Of a stretch of DNA of 64,000 nucleotides, positions 8,913-19,212 are shown piece by piece; position 1 is the first letter of the stretch, and the number at the start of each line of letters is the position of its first letter. The DNA is from Alteromonas lipotrueae (GTDB taxonomy: Bacteria; Pseudomonadota; Gammaproteobacteria; Enterobacterales; Alteromonadaceae). Location of the stretch: the NCBI RefSeq assembly GCF_019249215.1, contig NZ_JAESDI010000005.1, positions 186,001 through 250,000 on the forward strand, written 5' to 3'. The notes under the pieces were generated by a model. It was not told the origin of the DNA, searched no databases, and saw only the letters and a program-made list of their open reading frames with translations. The position numbers and the translations under genes were made by a program.

Positions 8913-10547
8913 ATGGGCTGTTATAAGTGCACCAATGCGTTACCCATCTTATTTAGCTTGGTTATGCTTGGTTTAGCATCATGTTCTTCCGACTATTATA
9001 AACCTGAGCGACCATCACTTACCTTGCGCTTGTCTGATGCGCCAGAATACACCCTTGATTTTCTTGAGCACACCACCCGTGAACTTTATTGGGGTTGCGT
9101 GACCATATTGCCTCATTCGTCAGAAGACTTAATTAATAGCTTGTTGTGTACACAAGCGCTACTTGGGCGGGATGATGTTAGTGCTGACGAGCGCCAATTT
9201 GCACTAAAACGTCATCGAGATGCGCTAATGAGTTTGCTGACATTGCGGATGTCGGGAAAAGAAGATGAAGCCCATTTTCACACCCATTTAAATTTAGATC
9301 ATCCCATAATTTTCGCTTCTAGAATGCTTCCTTCAGAAGATGCGCTGCAACCCAACATTCTAGGAGAATACGGCGTTGCCGTGGTAGTAAGAGAACAAGC
9401 AGCCACAGAAACTGAACAGACCTATTACCCTCAAGAAGGTACGTACAGCAGTTACACATTGATGTTTCAGGACATTAAGCTAGACGGTAACGAGGTGCAC
9501 ATAACGTTAGATGCTCAGAAAATTCATAGCCGAACCACGGTACGTGTGGGTAATAACGCCTATATGGCTCGGTACTCTCCAAGTGCCAGCTATTTAGCCT
9601 TACTCAATGATTCGATAGTCGGAGGGCTTCGCTGGAAAGGCTTTGTGGGTACTAAGCAAGCAAAAGCCCTTAGAGGAATTTACGTTATTGGGGAAATGTC
9701 TGACACCAAAATTCCCCTTATTATGATCCATGGACTTAATTCCGACCCTTTGATTTGGCGTTATTTGACTATGGCAGTAATGAATGACGAATGGTTGAAC
9801 GAACGCTATCAAGTTTGGCATGTGCTTTACCCCTCAGGTCAGCCGCCACTGTATAGCGCCATGAAAATTCGAAGAGAGCTTGATGCGCTACTGGCCACTA
9901 TTGATAACCCACTCATCACTCGCGAAGCGGTATTTATTGGGCACAGTTTAGGAGGGCTTATAACCAAGTTACTTACGGTATCGCCTGGCGACGCCTTTTG
10001 GAATACCACCTTTGCTGTACCTCCTGAGCAGCTTGAAGAGGCGATGTCCGAAGATATTCGGGACACCTTTTTCTTTGAACCTAGGTTTACAACGAACACC
10101 GTTTTTTACTTAGATACGCCCCATAAGGGGTCGGCGTTAGCGGCGTCGGCAATCGGGTATATTGGTTCATCGTTGGTACAAATACCCTATGAACTCAAAA
10201 GTATGTTTGTTGATTTACTCGATGAAAATGGGGTCGAGATTGTTCAGTCAGACATGCAAAGCTATTTAACCGACACTAAATTTAAAAGCCTCGACTCATT
10301 AAAGCCAGGTCACCCCTTGATGAACACCTTGTATCCTATGCCTATTCAAGGAAAAGCCTATTCCATTATTGGGTCGAAAAAAGAAACCGAATGTGAAAGA
10401 AGGGAAGTGTGTTTATTACTCACTGATGGCGTGGTGACCTACGAAAGTGCCGATATACCAGAGGCCTTAGAAAGACTCATTGTTGTGTCTAAGCACAATT
10501 CGTTTAAATCACCTGAAACCGTGTCGTTTATATTAAAACATTTATAA
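8913..10547 (+). CDS. Lipoprotein alpha/beta hydrolase (putative lipase/esterase)
   Basis: A 544-residue predicted lipoprotein: hydrophobic leader ending in LASC with C24 as lipidation site. The second half is an alpha/beta hydrolase. The oxyanion strand is LIMIHGLNSDP, the nucleophile S345 sits in GHSLGG, and the likely acid and base are D505 (LLTDGVV) and H528 (SKHNSF). The N-terminal ~250 residues have no fold I recognise. The catalytic arrangement resembles triacylglycerol lipases, but the substrate is unknown. It is divergent from rimO, with both promoters presumably in the 190-nt gap. Confidence 0.82.
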   Translation: MGCYKCTNALPILFSLVMLGLASCSSDYYKPERPSLTLRLSDAPEYTLDFLEHTTRELYWGCVTILPHSSEDLINSLLCTQALLGRDDVSADERQFALKRHRDALMSLLTLRMSGKEDEAHFHTHLNLDHPIIFASRMLPSEDALQPNILGEYGVAVVVREQAATETEQTYYPQEGTYSSYTLMFQDIKLDGNEVHITLDAQKIHSRTTVRVGNNAYMARYSPSASYLALLNDSIVGGLRWKGFVGTKQAKALRGIYVIGEMSDTKIPLIMIHGLNSDPLIWRYLTMAVMNDEWLNERYQVWHVLYPSGQPPLYSAMKIRRELDALLATIDNPLITREAVFIGHSLGGLITKLLTVSPGDAFWNTTFAVPPEQLEEAMSEDIRDTFFFEPRFTTNTVFYLDTPHKGSALAASAIGYIGSSLVQIPYELKSMFVDLLDENGVEIVQSDMQSYLTDTKFKSLDSLKPGHPLMNTLYPMPIQGKAYSIIGSKKETECERREVCLLLTDGVVTYESADIPEALERLIVVSKHNSFKSPETVSFILKHL

Positions 10548-10654
10548 ATATGCCAAATTGCCTGATATTTTCTTTTAGCGCTTTAAGTTTGCATTATTAG
10601 CCCAATAGTAACTGGGTTATTAATTATTCTTTGAAGCAAGGCTATTTGTTTTTC

Positions 10655-11128
10655 ATGCTTAAACTGCCATTAAAATATTACGATGAATCTGGCCGAATTT
10701 TACCGCCAAAATGGCTGTACGTCATACTGGCGCTATTTAGTTTGGACTGGATTGCGTTTATTTTTTCGCTGGCCTCGCGCTCGCAAACTGAAGCGTTACT
10801 TAAGCTGTTTTATCCGCAAAGTGAAAGTTTAGGCTTGGCATTACTAAGCAGTGTACCGATAGTGTTAGGGCTTGTGCTTATATCGCAACGTGAAAGGCTA
10901 TGGAAAAAGGGGATAACAGGGTGGTCTCGCGCATTGTTGCCACTTATTTTAGTGGGCGTGATAGCGTCGTTGAGTGTGCAGTTTTATCATATTGTGTCAG
11001 TACATTGGGGGTTTGAAATGATAACTGCCATTAAGGTGGTGGTGTCTATTATCAGCTTATATTGTATTAGTCGAAGTCGGCATTTGCGCTGGATGATACA
11101 AGATTGGAAAAAGCCTCATTACGAGTAA
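10655..11128 (+). CDS. DUF2919 (YfeZ-like) membrane protein
   Basis: A small inner-membrane protein of the DUF2919 family: the N-terminus MLKLPLKYYDESGRILPPKW fits the family opening, followed by about four hydrophobic segments. Function is unknown. The frame is open from a TTG at 10631, but ATG 10655 starts exactly at the conserved family N-terminus and is preferred. The nearest AAGG lies 14 nt upstream, which is rather far. It follows the hydrolase gene by about 100 nt. Confidence 0.75.
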   Translation: MLKLPLKYYDESGRILPPKWLYVILALFSLDWIAFIFSLASRSQTEALLKLFYPQSESLGLALLSSVPIVLGLVLISQRERLWKKGITGWSRALLPLILVGVIASLSVQFYHIVSVHWGFEMITAIKVVVSIISLYCISRSRHLRWMIQDWKKPHYE

Positions 11129-11223
11129 AACCCGAATAAATCAGAAAAAAGCATTTGTTTGAGGTGTTATTTTCTGGGGATTAAGAATTAATTTTAGGTG
11201 AAGAAACCCAAAAAAGCGACTGG

Positions 11224-11255
11224 CGTGTGAGGCAAAAAGGTATAAGCCTCACACG
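11224..11255. other. Strong stem-loop between convergent genes
   Basis: Perfect 10-bp inverted repeat CGTGTGAGGC/GCCTCACACG with a 12-nt A-rich loop, between the ends of the DUF2919 gene and the convergent hypothetical gene. On the plus strand it is followed by A-runs, not T-runs, so it is not a standard intrinsic terminator in either direction. Confidence 0.6.
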
Positions 11256-11277
11256 AAAAAAGTGCAAAAAAGACCGG

Positions 11278-11685
11278 TTACTGGCGGTGATTACTTACAG
11301 ATTGATCAAAATAAGCTTTAACGCTGACCTGGCTGTCGTTTACTAGTCGCTCGTAGCAAATACCTGCAAAGGCATAAGAGTTCTCACCGACCACTAATAA
11401 AACGTAGGGTGCACTAGGGTTCGATTGGTCATAAAGCCATGTTCCACCCACAAAACGCTGGAACGTTTCTCCCAAATAGGCGCCAAAGATATTACATATG
11501 GTGAAAACTGCTTCATCTTCTAACGCGCTGTCATGATATTTGTCTAAAAAACTAAGTAAAATATCATCGACAAGCGAAACACTTTCAGCAGAGTAATCTA
11601 AGGTTAAATTGAACTCTTCTTGCGCTGCAGCAACCGCATCTTCAGCGCAGTCCTTCATTAATTGTTCGAGCTCTATAGGTGACAT
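11278..11685 (-). CDS. Hypothetical protein, 135 aa
   Basis: I do not recognise the family with certainty. The protein is acidic in its N-terminal half. A central stretch, NIFGAYLGETFQRFVGGTW, followed by PYVLLVVGENSYAFAG, resembles small cytosolic domains of unknown function. No signal peptide or membrane segment is visible. The initiating ATG has AAGGA just upstream (on the minus strand). It lies about 100 nt downstream of tcdA on the same strand and may be its co-transcribed partner. Confidence 0.7.
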   Translation of the reverse strand: MSPIELEQLMKDCAEDAVAAAQEEFNLTLDYSAESVSLVDDILLSFLDKYHDSALEDEAVFTICNIFGAYLGETFQRFVGGTWLYDQSNPSAPYVLLVVGENSYAFAGICYERLVNDSQVSVKAYFDQSVSNHRQ

Positions 11686-11786
11686 TTTATTATCCTTCTC
11701 TTTTAACCTTTACGCGATACTATGATGTTAGCTATCGTCATTTTTAAACCTGCTAATAACATTGTGCGGTAGTTATTCCCGTTTGT

Positions 11787-12569
11787 CTATTTATGACCCG
11801 TTAAGCGATTGATTACACTGGCTGATGCGAACATACCAAAGGTGGCTGTTACCGTTACAACCGCGCCAAAACCGCCTGCACAATCAAGTCGCGTTCCGCC
11901 TTCCATTGCCGATTTGTTATAACACACGCTGCCATCAGGTTGGGGATAACGCAACTGCTCGGTTGAATAGATGCATTCAACCCCGAAGCGGCGTTTAGGA
12001 TTTTTACTGAAATTGTAATTGCGTCGCAGTTCACTGCGCAATTTGGCCGCAAGAGGATCTTGGGTGGTTTTCGATAAATCGCCCCGAGTTACTTGGGTAG
12101 GGTCAATTTGCCCACCGGCACCACCCACAGTCACAATGGGTATTTTAGCGCGCTTGCAGTGGGCTACCATGGCAGCTTTCGCCCTTATGCTGTCAGTTGC
12201 GTCGATAACGGCATGCATAGCTTGGGTTAACAGTTCTGCCGTGTTTTCTGGTGTGACGAAGTCTTCAATGCATACCACTTCGCAATTTGGGTTTATGCGT
12301 TTAATACGCTGTGCAATAGCATCGACCTTTGCTTCGCCTATAGTATCGGCCATAGCGTGAATTTGCCGGTTAGTGTTGGTTACACATATGTCATCTAAAT
12401 CAATCAGGGTGATTTTACCGATACCAGAACGCGCAAGTGCTTCTGCACTCCAGCTACCAACGCCTCCAATCCCCACAACGCACACATGGCTCATTGAAAG
12501 TTTTTCTGCGGCTTCTTCGCCGTATAGGCGCACGATGCCGCCAAACCTTTGATTTTCCAATATACTCAC
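11787..12569 (-). CDS. tcdA: tRNA threonylcarbamoyladenosine dehydratase
   Basis: E1-like ATP-dependent enzyme (TcdA, formerly CsdL/YgdL) that cyclises t6A37 of ANN-decoding tRNAs to ct6A. The nucleotide-binding glycine motif VVGIGGVGSW is at residues 31-40. The downstream DATDSIRAKAAM and TVGGAGGQIDPTQ segments are characteristic, as is RRFGVECIYSTEQ. The length (260) is close to E. coli TcdA (268). A hydrophobic, glycine-rich C-terminal tail (FGAVVTVTATFGM) matches the membrane-associated tail of the family. Confidence 0.95.
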   Translation of the reverse strand: MSILENQRFGGIVRLYGEEAAEKLSMSHVCVVGIGGVGSWSAEALARSGIGKITLIDLDDICVTNTNRQIHAMADTIGEAKVDAIAQRIKRINPNCEVVCIEDFVTPENTAELLTQAMHAVIDATDSIRAKAAMVAHCKRAKIPIVTVGGAGGQIDPTQVTRGDLSKTTQDPLAAKLRSELRRNYNFSKNPKRRFGVECIYSTEQLRYPQPDGSVCYNKSAMEGGTRLDCAGGFGAVVTVTATFGMFASASVINRLTGHK

Positions 12570-12761
12570 TATGTATTCCAGTTCTTGCTAAGCCAATAGT
12601 CGCTTTGTCTAAACCGCGCTGTCAAAACTGCTCCGCCAACACCTGACGGGGGCAAAATAACACAGCAGTTGAAACAAAAATTAAAAGCTTTTACTTAAGG
12701 GGCGCATGATCGCAAAAAAGCGTAATATTGCAAGGGTTCTTCTTTAAACAGTAAGTAAGAC

Positions 12762-13970
12762 ATGTCAAAACGGTACGATATTGTCATTATAGGGGCTGGG
12801 ATAGTGGGTGCTGCGGTACTTTATGAGTATCAAAAGCGCAATCCACAGCACAAGGTTCAGTTAATTGAAAAAGAGCCTGTTGCTGCTTTTCATCAAACCG
12901 GAAGAAATTCGGGTGTGATCCACGCTGGCGTGTATTACTCGCCTAGTTCCTTAAAGTCTACGTATTGTAGGCAAGGGTTACAAGATACCATTGCGTGGTG
13001 TAGAGACCATCATTTACCTTTTGAGCAATGCGGTAAGCTCATAGTGGCGACCAACAATGATGAAGTGCAAAAGCTTGATAACCTTTTCAAAAACTGCGAA
13101 ATAAACGATTTAAGCCCTGAACGTATTACTCAATCTAGACTACACTCGATGGAGCCTAATATTACGGGTAAAGAAGCGGTATTGGTTAATTCTACAGGCA
13201 TTACCGACTTTACGGCTATCACAAAATCCCTAATGGCAGTCGCAATCGAAAATTCAAACGTGACAGCACACTTCAATACACGGGTTCATGCCATCGACGA
13301 ACATGACAACTGCGTATCGCTGTTAACCGAAGTGAATGGTGTAAAACGACGCACAGAAGCTGATAGGGTTATTTGCTGCGCGGGTGTGTATGCAGACGAC
13401 TTAATTAGAAAGCAAGGAATAACCCCGGATTTCAAAATAGTGCCATTTAAGGGGGAGTATTATCGCTTATCTTCTAAGTACGATAACGTTAGCAAAAGAT
13501 TAATATATCCTGTACCCAACCCCGATATGCCATTTTTGGGCGTTCACTTAACGAAAATGATAGGCGGTTATACGACGGTGGGGCCAAATGCGGTGTTAGC
13601 GCCTGGTCGAGAAGCCTATCACTCGCTTCCTTCCTACAGCGAAATTTTCAGAACCTTATCATACAAAGGGTTATGGCGACTGCTCTGGCAGTTTAAATCC
13701 AGTGTAATATCAGAAATCAAAAGTAGCGTAAGCAAATCTTATTACGCAAGTTTAGTGCAAAAATATTGCCCCTCGATTAATGAAGAGGATTTACACTACT
13801 ATCGGCCAGGGATCAGGGCGCAAGCGGTGTCTAAAACGGGTAAAATGATGGGGGACTTTGAATTCTTATCAACTGATAGGGTATTACACGTTGGTAATGC
13901 ACCTTCTCCTGCGGCTACTAGCGCCATGCCCATTGCCAGAGCCATCATCGATAAAATGGACACTACGTAG
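12762..13970 (+). CDS. lhgO: L-2-hydroxyglutarate oxidase/dehydrogenase
   Basis: FAD-dependent enzyme oxidising L-2-hydroxyglutarate to 2-oxoglutarate, with electrons passed to the membrane quinone pool. The N-terminal dinucleotide motif is IVIIGAGIVGAA. HQTGRNSGVIHAGVYY is the signature of this DAO-family branch, and FKGEYYRL and GPNAVLAPGREAY agree with E. coli LhgO along the whole length. At 402 residues it is slightly shorter at the C-terminus than the E. coli protein. It is divergent from tcdA and monocistronic as far as can be seen. Confidence 0.93.
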   Translation: MSKRYDIVIIGAGIVGAAVLYEYQKRNPQHKVQLIEKEPVAAFHQTGRNSGVIHAGVYYSPSSLKSTYCRQGLQDTIAWCRDHHLPFEQCGKLIVATNNDEVQKLDNLFKNCEINDLSPERITQSRLHSMEPNITGKEAVLVNSTGITDFTAITKSLMAVAIENSNVTAHFNTRVHAIDEHDNCVSLLTEVNGVKRRTEADRVICCAGVYADDLIRKQGITPDFKIVPFKGEYYRLSSKYDNVSKRLIYPVPNPDMPFLGVHLTKMIGGYTTVGPNAVLAPGREAYHSLPSYSEIFRTLSYKGLWRLLWQFKSSVISEIKSSVSKSYYASLVQKYCPSINEEDLHYYRPGIRAQAVSKTGKMMGDFEFLSTDRVLHVGNAPSPAATSAMPIARAIIDKMDTT

Positions 13971-14087
13971 ACTTGCTATACCCATTCGTTCTAAAAACTA
14001 GGAAGTTAAATCCAAAAATACCGACATTACGTTCAAAGCTATACATGTTTGAATAACACGTTTTAAAACGAATGCTTGGAGAAATAA

Positions 14088-15050
14088 ATGGGATTGCTTG
14101 TAGATGGACTATGGCAAGACAAATGGTACGACACGCGTGAGAACGGCGGTAAGTTTGAGCGCCAAGAGTCGAAATTTAGAGGTGCGATAGGCAGTGAGGC
14201 AGGAGCCCAACACCCACCAGAGTCTGGTCGATACCATCTTTATGTCGCTTATGCCTGTCCGTGGGCCCATCGTGCGCTAATTTTAAGGCAGCTAAAGGGG
14301 CTCACTGAACATATTGATGTTTCAGTGGTAAACCCTGATATGCTAGGTGACGGGTGGCGTTTTACTGAATACCCAGGTAGCACCGGTGATAAGCTATATC
14401 ATTATGATTATCTGCATCAGCTATACACCAAAGCAAAACATGATGTTACCACGCGGGTAACGGTTCCTGTTTTATGGGATAAACAAACCCAATCCATAGT
14501 GAATAATGAATCTGCAGATATTATTCGTATTTTCAACAGTGACTTCAATACGCTTACGGGTGATACACAAGATTTTTATCCCTCGCCACTACGCGAAGAA
14601 ATAGACGATATTAATAAGTTGGTGTATCACGCTGTTAATAACGGCGTGTACAAGGCGGGTTTTGCTACCACGCAAAGTGCCTATGAAGACGCCGTTAATA
14701 CTTTATTTGAAGCGTTAGATACGTTAGAAACACGATTGTCTACGCAGCGTTATTTAGTGGGCCATCAAATTACCGAAGCGGATTGGCGCTTGTTCACCAC
14801 CTTAATTCGTTTTGATGCGGTGTATCATGGGCACTTCAAATGCAATATTCGTCAAATAGCGGATTACCCGAACTTGTATGCTTACATGAAAGAGTTGTAT
14901 CAATATCCGGGTGTGGCGGATACGGTGAATTTTGATCATATCAAACGTCATTATTATTACAGTCACACCATGGTAAACCCTACTCAAGTTATTCCTGTAG
15001 GCCCAAAACAAGATTTGATGGCTCCCCACAACAGAGAAGAAATAAAGTGA
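14088..15050 (+). CDS. yqjG: Glutathionyl-hydroquinone reductase
   Basis: Xi-class glutathione transferase that reductively removes glutathione from glutathionyl-hydroquinones. The catalytic cysteine is C57 in the CPWAHR motif, followed by SVVNPDMLGDGW. The family-specific VPVLWDK...NNESADIIR and NNGVYKAGFAT segments are all present. The length (320) matches YqjG. A ribosome site (TTGGAGA) precedes ATG 14088. It probably acts in quinone or aromatic-compound detoxification in the cytoplasm. Confidence 0.94.
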   Translation: MGLLVDGLWQDKWYDTRENGGKFERQESKFRGAIGSEAGAQHPPESGRYHLYVAYACPWAHRALILRQLKGLTEHIDVSVVNPDMLGDGWRFTEYPGSTGDKLYHYDYLHQLYTKAKHDVTTRVTVPVLWDKQTQSIVNNESADIIRIFNSDFNTLTGDTQDFYPSPLREEIDDINKLVYHAVNNGVYKAGFATTQSAYEDAVNTLFEALDTLETRLSTQRYLVGHQITEADWRLFTTLIRFDAVYHGHFKCNIRQIADYPNLYAYMKELYQYPGVADTVNFDHIKRHYYYSHTMVNPTQVIPVGPKQDLMAPHNREEIK

Positions 15051-15191
15051 GCTTAATTGCTTAGTAATTTCAAAAGCGCATTGCGCGAAGGTGAGGGGTT
15101 TTATACCATCTACTTTATAATGATATTCGTTACTTTTCTTGTAACATTAGTGACCAATGATAGCTTTAACAGGGAACAGAGACTCTAATAC

Positions 15192-16652
15192 ATGACTAAA
15201 CCAATTACATGCTTTAAAGCATATGACATACGCGGTGAGCTTAACAGCCAACTTGATGAAGCAACGGCTTACCGCATTGGTTATGCCTTTGCTGAAGAGT
15301 TAAAAGCGAAAACGGTAGTGGTAGGCAGTGATGTTCGTTTAACATCTACCCCTTTAAAACTTGCCTTGAGCGCAGGGCTAATTGATGCTGGTGCAAACGT
15401 TACCGATATTGGTATGGCAGGAACGGAAGAGATATATTTCGCGACTAAACACTTAGGTGTTGATGGCGGAATAGAAGTGACCGCTAGTCACAACCCCATT
15501 AACTACAATGGCATGAAGTTGGTTAAAGCTGATTCTGTACCCATTAGTGGCGACACTGGCTTAAATGCAATTAAAGAGCGTGCTGAACAGCTAAGCGATG
15601 AAGCCGTTTCACAGCGCCTTGCCTACTATACCCAAGGCGAGGCGATTGACGCTGATGCTTTCTATAATGGTCATGCACACATTAAGGTTTCACATTTAAC
15701 TGATACAGGAAGCTATGTAGAAGACAGCTGTATGTCAGCCTACGTAGACCACATGTTGTCTTACGTGAATCTTGATTCGTTCACACCACTTAAAATAGTT
15801 GTTAATGCAGGCAATGGAGCAGCAGGTTCAGCGCTAGATGCTATTGAAGCTGAGTTAGCGAGCAGACAAGTTCCAATTAGCTTCGTTAAAGTGCACCACG
15901 AAGCAGATGGCACGTTTCCTCATGGTATTCCCAATCCGTTGTTACCTGAGAACAGAGCTGATACCGCCGATGCTGTTATTAAACATAACGCGGACTTTGG
16001 TGTAGCGTGGGATGGCGACTTCGATCGTTGTTTCTTGTTCGATGCCGACGGCAACTTCATTGAAGGCTATTATATTGTTGGCTTGCTTGCAGCAGCGTTC
16101 ATTGAGAAGAACCAAGACAGTAAAATTATTTATGACCCACGGGTATTTTGGAATACCGAAGATATAGTAGCGAATGCTGGCGGTACACCCATTAAGTCGA
16201 AAACAGGTCATGCGTTTATTAAAGAGCGTATGCGTAAAGAAGACGCGGTGTATGGCGGTGAAATGAGTGCGCACCATTATTTCAGAGATTTTGCTTACTG
16301 CGATTCTGGCATGATCCCTTGGTTGTTAATTGCCGAACTTGTGTGTGTTAAAAAACAATCGTTGTCGAGCATGGTTAAAGCGCGTATTGAAGCGTTTCCA
16401 TCGTCAGGAGAGATTAACAGCAAGCTTAAAGACGCGGATGCCGCGCTTGAGCGCGCGACGTCTAAATATAAACCGCATGCATCGGTTATCGATACTACCG
16501 ACGGCCTCGGGTTGGAATTCGACACATGGCGCTTTAATTTGCGTAAGTCGAACACCGAACCGGTGATTCGCTTAAATGTAGAAAGCCGAGGCGATATAGC
16601 GTTGATGGAAGAGAAAACTGCTGAGTTGCTTTCGGTTATACGTGACGAATAA
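15192..16652 (+). CDS. Phosphomannomutase/phosphoglucomutase
   Basis: Alpha-D-phosphohexomutase that interconverts mannose-6-P and mannose-1-P (or the glucose pair), feeding nucleotide-sugar synthesis. The active phosphoserine is S99 in TASHNP, the metal loop is DGDFDR, and the sugar-binding loop is [10 protein letters not shown]. The C-terminal phosphate-binding loop is [10 protein letters not shown]. The length (486) and pattern are closest to CpsG/ManB-type enzymes. No other polysaccharide genes adjoin it, and the next feature is a bidirectional terminator. Confidence 0.93.
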   Translation: MTKPITCFKAYDIRGELNSQLDEATAYRIGYAFAEELKAKTVVVGSDVRLTSTPLKLALSAGLIDAGANVTDIGMAGTEEIYFATKHLGVDGGIEVTASHNPINYNGMKLVKADSVPISGDTGLNAIKERAEQLSDEAVSQRLAYYTQGEAIDADAFYNGHAHIKVSHLTDTGSYVEDSCMSAYVDHMLSYVNLDSFTPLKIVVNAGNGAAGSALDAIEAELASRQVPISFVKVHHEADGTFPHGIPNPLLPENRADTADAVIKHNADFGVAWDGDFDRCFLFDADGNFIEGYYIVGLLAAAFIEKNQDSKIIYDPRVFWNTEDIVANAGGTPIKSKTGHAFIKERMRKEDAVYGGEMSAHHYFRDFAYCDSGMIPWLLIAELVCVKKQSLSSMVKARIEAFPSSGEINSKLKDADAALERATSKYKPHASVIDTTDGLGLEFDTWRFNLRKSNTEPVIRLNVESRGDIALMEEKTAELLSVIRDE

Positions 16653-16719
16653 TATCTCTGTTTGCTTTTAAGTTGTTGAACACACCGAGCAAGCACTGAA
16701 ATAAAAAAGCCCGGAACAT

Positions 16720-16761
16720 AAAAAAGCGCAGTCATGTTAATAATGACTGCGCTTTTTTTTG
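16720..16761. terminator. Bidirectional intrinsic terminator
   Basis: Hairpin with stem AGCGCAGTCAT/ATGACTGCGCT, preceded by A-runs and followed by eight T residues. It can serve the phosphomannomutase gene (plus) and the DUF3429 gene (minus), which converge here. Confidence 0.9.
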
Positions 16762-16844
16762 TGTTACCGGCAAGTGCCGTTTTAGTAATTGGCGTCCACT
16801 AGTGATATTACCCAACAATAAGTGCTTTATATCTACTGTGAAAA

Positions 16845-17267
16845 TTAGGTAATAAGGTAAATCATCCAAGCATGGCTGATCACCACAACAGAGGTGAGAG
16901 CTATACGCAAACTGATGTAGCTCACTATTTGGCCTTTAGGCAAACTTAAGGTGAATTTATCGTAAACTAATATTGCGACGTAGCTAAGCGAAAGTACCCC
17001 TAGGGTTTTCGGGTCGTGGCTAAATACCAAACAAAGCCAACCGATGATACTGGGTAACATCGCGGCATACATTTGATTACCATAACGCTGGTTGCTGATG
17101 GAATCCCACCAATGAATACCACCAAAAAATGACAGTAAAACCGCAGAATACTGCATAAAATAAACAGCGCTTTGGGTTAATGACAAAAGATTAAGAGAGT
17201 AGGCTATTGGCATAGCTAAAAAAGGGATGAGCCCAGCCACGCCAAGCAACACAATAGAGTAGGGCAT
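16845..17267 (-). CDS. DUF3429 inner-membrane protein
   Basis: A 140-residue protein with four or five hydrophobic helices. It carries the DUF3429 signature: LLGVAGLIPF near the N-terminus and SAVLLSFFGGIHW in the second helix pair. Function is unknown. The frame extends upstream to 17312, but the start at 17267 (MPYSIVLLG) is preferred, since AAGGA lies about nine bases before it and it begins at the usual family N-terminus. Confidence 0.82.
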   Translation of the reverse strand: MPYSIVLLGVAGLIPFLAMPIAYSLNLLSLTQSAVYFMQYSAVLLSFFGGIHWWDSISNQRYGNQMYAAMLPSIIGWLCLVFSHDPKTLGVLSLSYVAILVYDKFTLSLPKGQIVSYISLRIALTSVVVISHAWMIYLIT

Positions 17268-17334
17268 ATAACACAATCCTTCTGACGTCATTTCAATAAA
17301 ATAAATGTACAAAGAGTTATTTTATTAAAACGAG

Positions 17335-17366
17335 GCTAAAAAAATAGCGCCGTAAGGCGCTATTTT
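17335..17366 (-). terminator. Intrinsic terminator of gltA
   Basis: On the minus strand, a perfect 11-bp stem AAAATAGCGCC/GGCGCTATTTT closed by a TTAC loop and continuing into T residues, 27 nt after the gltA stop codon. Confidence 0.92.
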
Positions 17367-17392
17367 ATGAACAAAAACTTACTTGTTCATGC

Positions 17393-18670
17393 TTATTTTA
17401 ATGGCGTGTATTTACGCTGGTTGTGACCAGTGTAAAGCTGACGAGGACGACCAATTTTTTGTTTTGGATCGCTCATCATTTCATGCCAGTGTGAAATCCA
17501 ACCTACTGTACGAGACAGGGCGAAGATACATGTAAACATGTTGGTAGGAATACCAATAGCTTTAAGTACGATACCTGAGTAGAAATCTACGTTAGGGAAC
17601 AACTTCTTCTCTGCGAAGTACGGGTCGCTTAATGCAATTTTTTCAAGTTCCATTGCTACTTCAAGTAGTGGATCTTTAACATTAAGTTCGCTAAGTACTT
17701 CGTGACAGCTTTCACGCATTACTGTTGCGCGAGGATCGTGGTTTTTGTAAACACGGTGACCAAAGCCCATAAGACGGAACGGGTCAGCCTTATCTTTAGC
17801 ACGTGCAATAAACTCAGGAATGCGATCAACAGTTCCAATTTCCTCAAGCATATTTAGGCATGCTTCGTTCGCACCACCGTGGGCAGGGCCCCAAAGTGAA
17901 GCAACACCAGCCGCAATACATGCGTAAGGGTTGGCACCAGATGAACCAGCTAGACGAACCGTAGAGGTAGATGCGTTTTGCTCGTGGTCAGCATGAAGCG
18001 TAAAGATACGATCCATTGCACGTTCTACCGCAGGGCTAATCTCAAATTCTTCAGCAGGAACTGAGAACATCATGTTCAAGAAGTTAGCTGCATAGCTCAA
18101 ATCGTTACGTGGATAAACGAACGGTTGACCAATGTTGTATTTGTAACACATGGCTACTAAGGTAGGCATTTTCGCGATTAAGCGATGTGCACTACGTTTA
18201 CGCTCTTCATCGTTAGAAACGTCTAAGTCGCTGTGATAGAAAGATGACATACCACCAACAGTTCCGCATAACATTGCCATAGGGTGGGCATCGTTACGGA
18301 AGCCATGGAAGAACATGTTAATTTGCTCATGTACCATGGTGTGGCGTGTAATTGTCGATTTGAATTCTTCATATTCTTCTTTAGACGGCGCATCACCGTG
18401 TAGAAGCATATGACAAACTTCAAGGTAGTCTGCATCGCGCGCTAGTTCTTCAATGGGGAAACCACGGTGTAGTAACACACCAGCAGCACCGTCAATGTAA
18501 GTAATAGCTGACTCGCAAGATCCTGTCGCCATAAAACCAGGGTCGTAGGTGAAGTAACCGTGTTGACCAAGTGAACGAACGTCGATTACGTCTTGTCCTT
18601 CGGTGCCAGACAAGATAGGAAGCTCGATTTCCTTACCGCCGGCTTTAAGAATGGCTTTCTGATCTGCCAT
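17393..18670 (-). CDS. gltA: Citrate synthase (type II)
   Basis: Condenses acetyl-CoA and oxaloacetate to citrate, the entry step of the TCA cycle; cytoplasmic. The 425-residue length and N-terminal beta domain are those of the hexameric, NADH-sensitive gram-negative type. Active-site histidines are in [11 protein letters not shown] and [14 protein letters not shown], and the catalytic aspartate is in FYSGIVL(K) context near residue 362. A very good ribosome site (GAGGAGAG) precedes the ATG at 18670. It is divergent from sdhC across a 659-nt regulatory region. Confidence 0.98.
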   Translation of the reverse strand: MADQKAILKAGGKEIELPILSGTEGQDVIDVRSLGQHGYFTYDPGFMATGSCESAITYIDGAAGVLLHRGFPIEELARDADYLEVCHMLLHGDAPSKEEYEEFKSTITRHTMVHEQINMFFHGFRNDAHPMAMLCGTVGGMSSFYHSDLDVSNDEERKRSAHRLIAKMPTLVAMCYKYNIGQPFVYPRNDLSYAANFLNMMFSVPAEEFEISPAVERAMDRIFTLHADHEQNASTSTVRLAGSSGANPYACIAAGVASLWGPAHGGANEACLNMLEEIGTVDRIPEFIARAKDKADPFRLMGFGHRVYKNHDPRATVMRESCHEVLSELNVKDPLLEVAMELEKIALSDPYFAEKKLFPNVDFYSGIVLKAIGIPTNMFTCIFALSRTVGWISHWHEMMSDPKQKIGRPRQLYTGHNQRKYTPLK

Positions 18671-19169
18671 AAAATGCTCTCCTCAGAATGGTTCTGTTTG
18701 CAGCGAAAACGGGCGAAAATGCTCGTTTCGTTGGGGAAAAGTGGCGTATTTGTACTTTATTATGTACCAATAAGTCAATTTAATTGCATTTATGCACAAT
18801 AAATATTCCGAATTACTGAGATTTATAATGCTCAGCCGGAATCTCTATCGTTAACATGTTGGTAATCGCACTAAACCCGTTTCGGGGTAATTATCAATGT
18901 CTTTTGGCAAAAGGTAAACCACCGTTTACCAAATTTATTAACAGCTTAGCCGAAAAATTAACCTTTTGTCGATTGAGAATTGGTCGTTTTCATTAAAAGA
19001 CCTTAATTTTGCTAGTGAAAATAGTGTTATTCTAGTTTAGTGCTGATACACTTTAGTGCCTTGTTTATTAAGCATTCCATGCTTGTTGTTAGTATTTGTG
19101 ACTACTTTTCTTTGTGTTTATCAGGAAGATTTGTCAAAAAAGACTAAAGTCTTACTACAGCACAAAAAA

Positions 19170-19198
19170 TTGTAATTATATACTGTGCTGGATATACT
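19170..19198 (+). promoter_or_regulatory. Putative sigma-70 promoter of sdhCDAB
   Basis: TTGTAA and TATACT hexamers separated by 17 nt, about 130 nt upstream of sdhC. It predicts a start site near 19205. Confidence 0.55.
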
Positions 19199-19212
19199 CA
19201 GCGGTGCATTAA

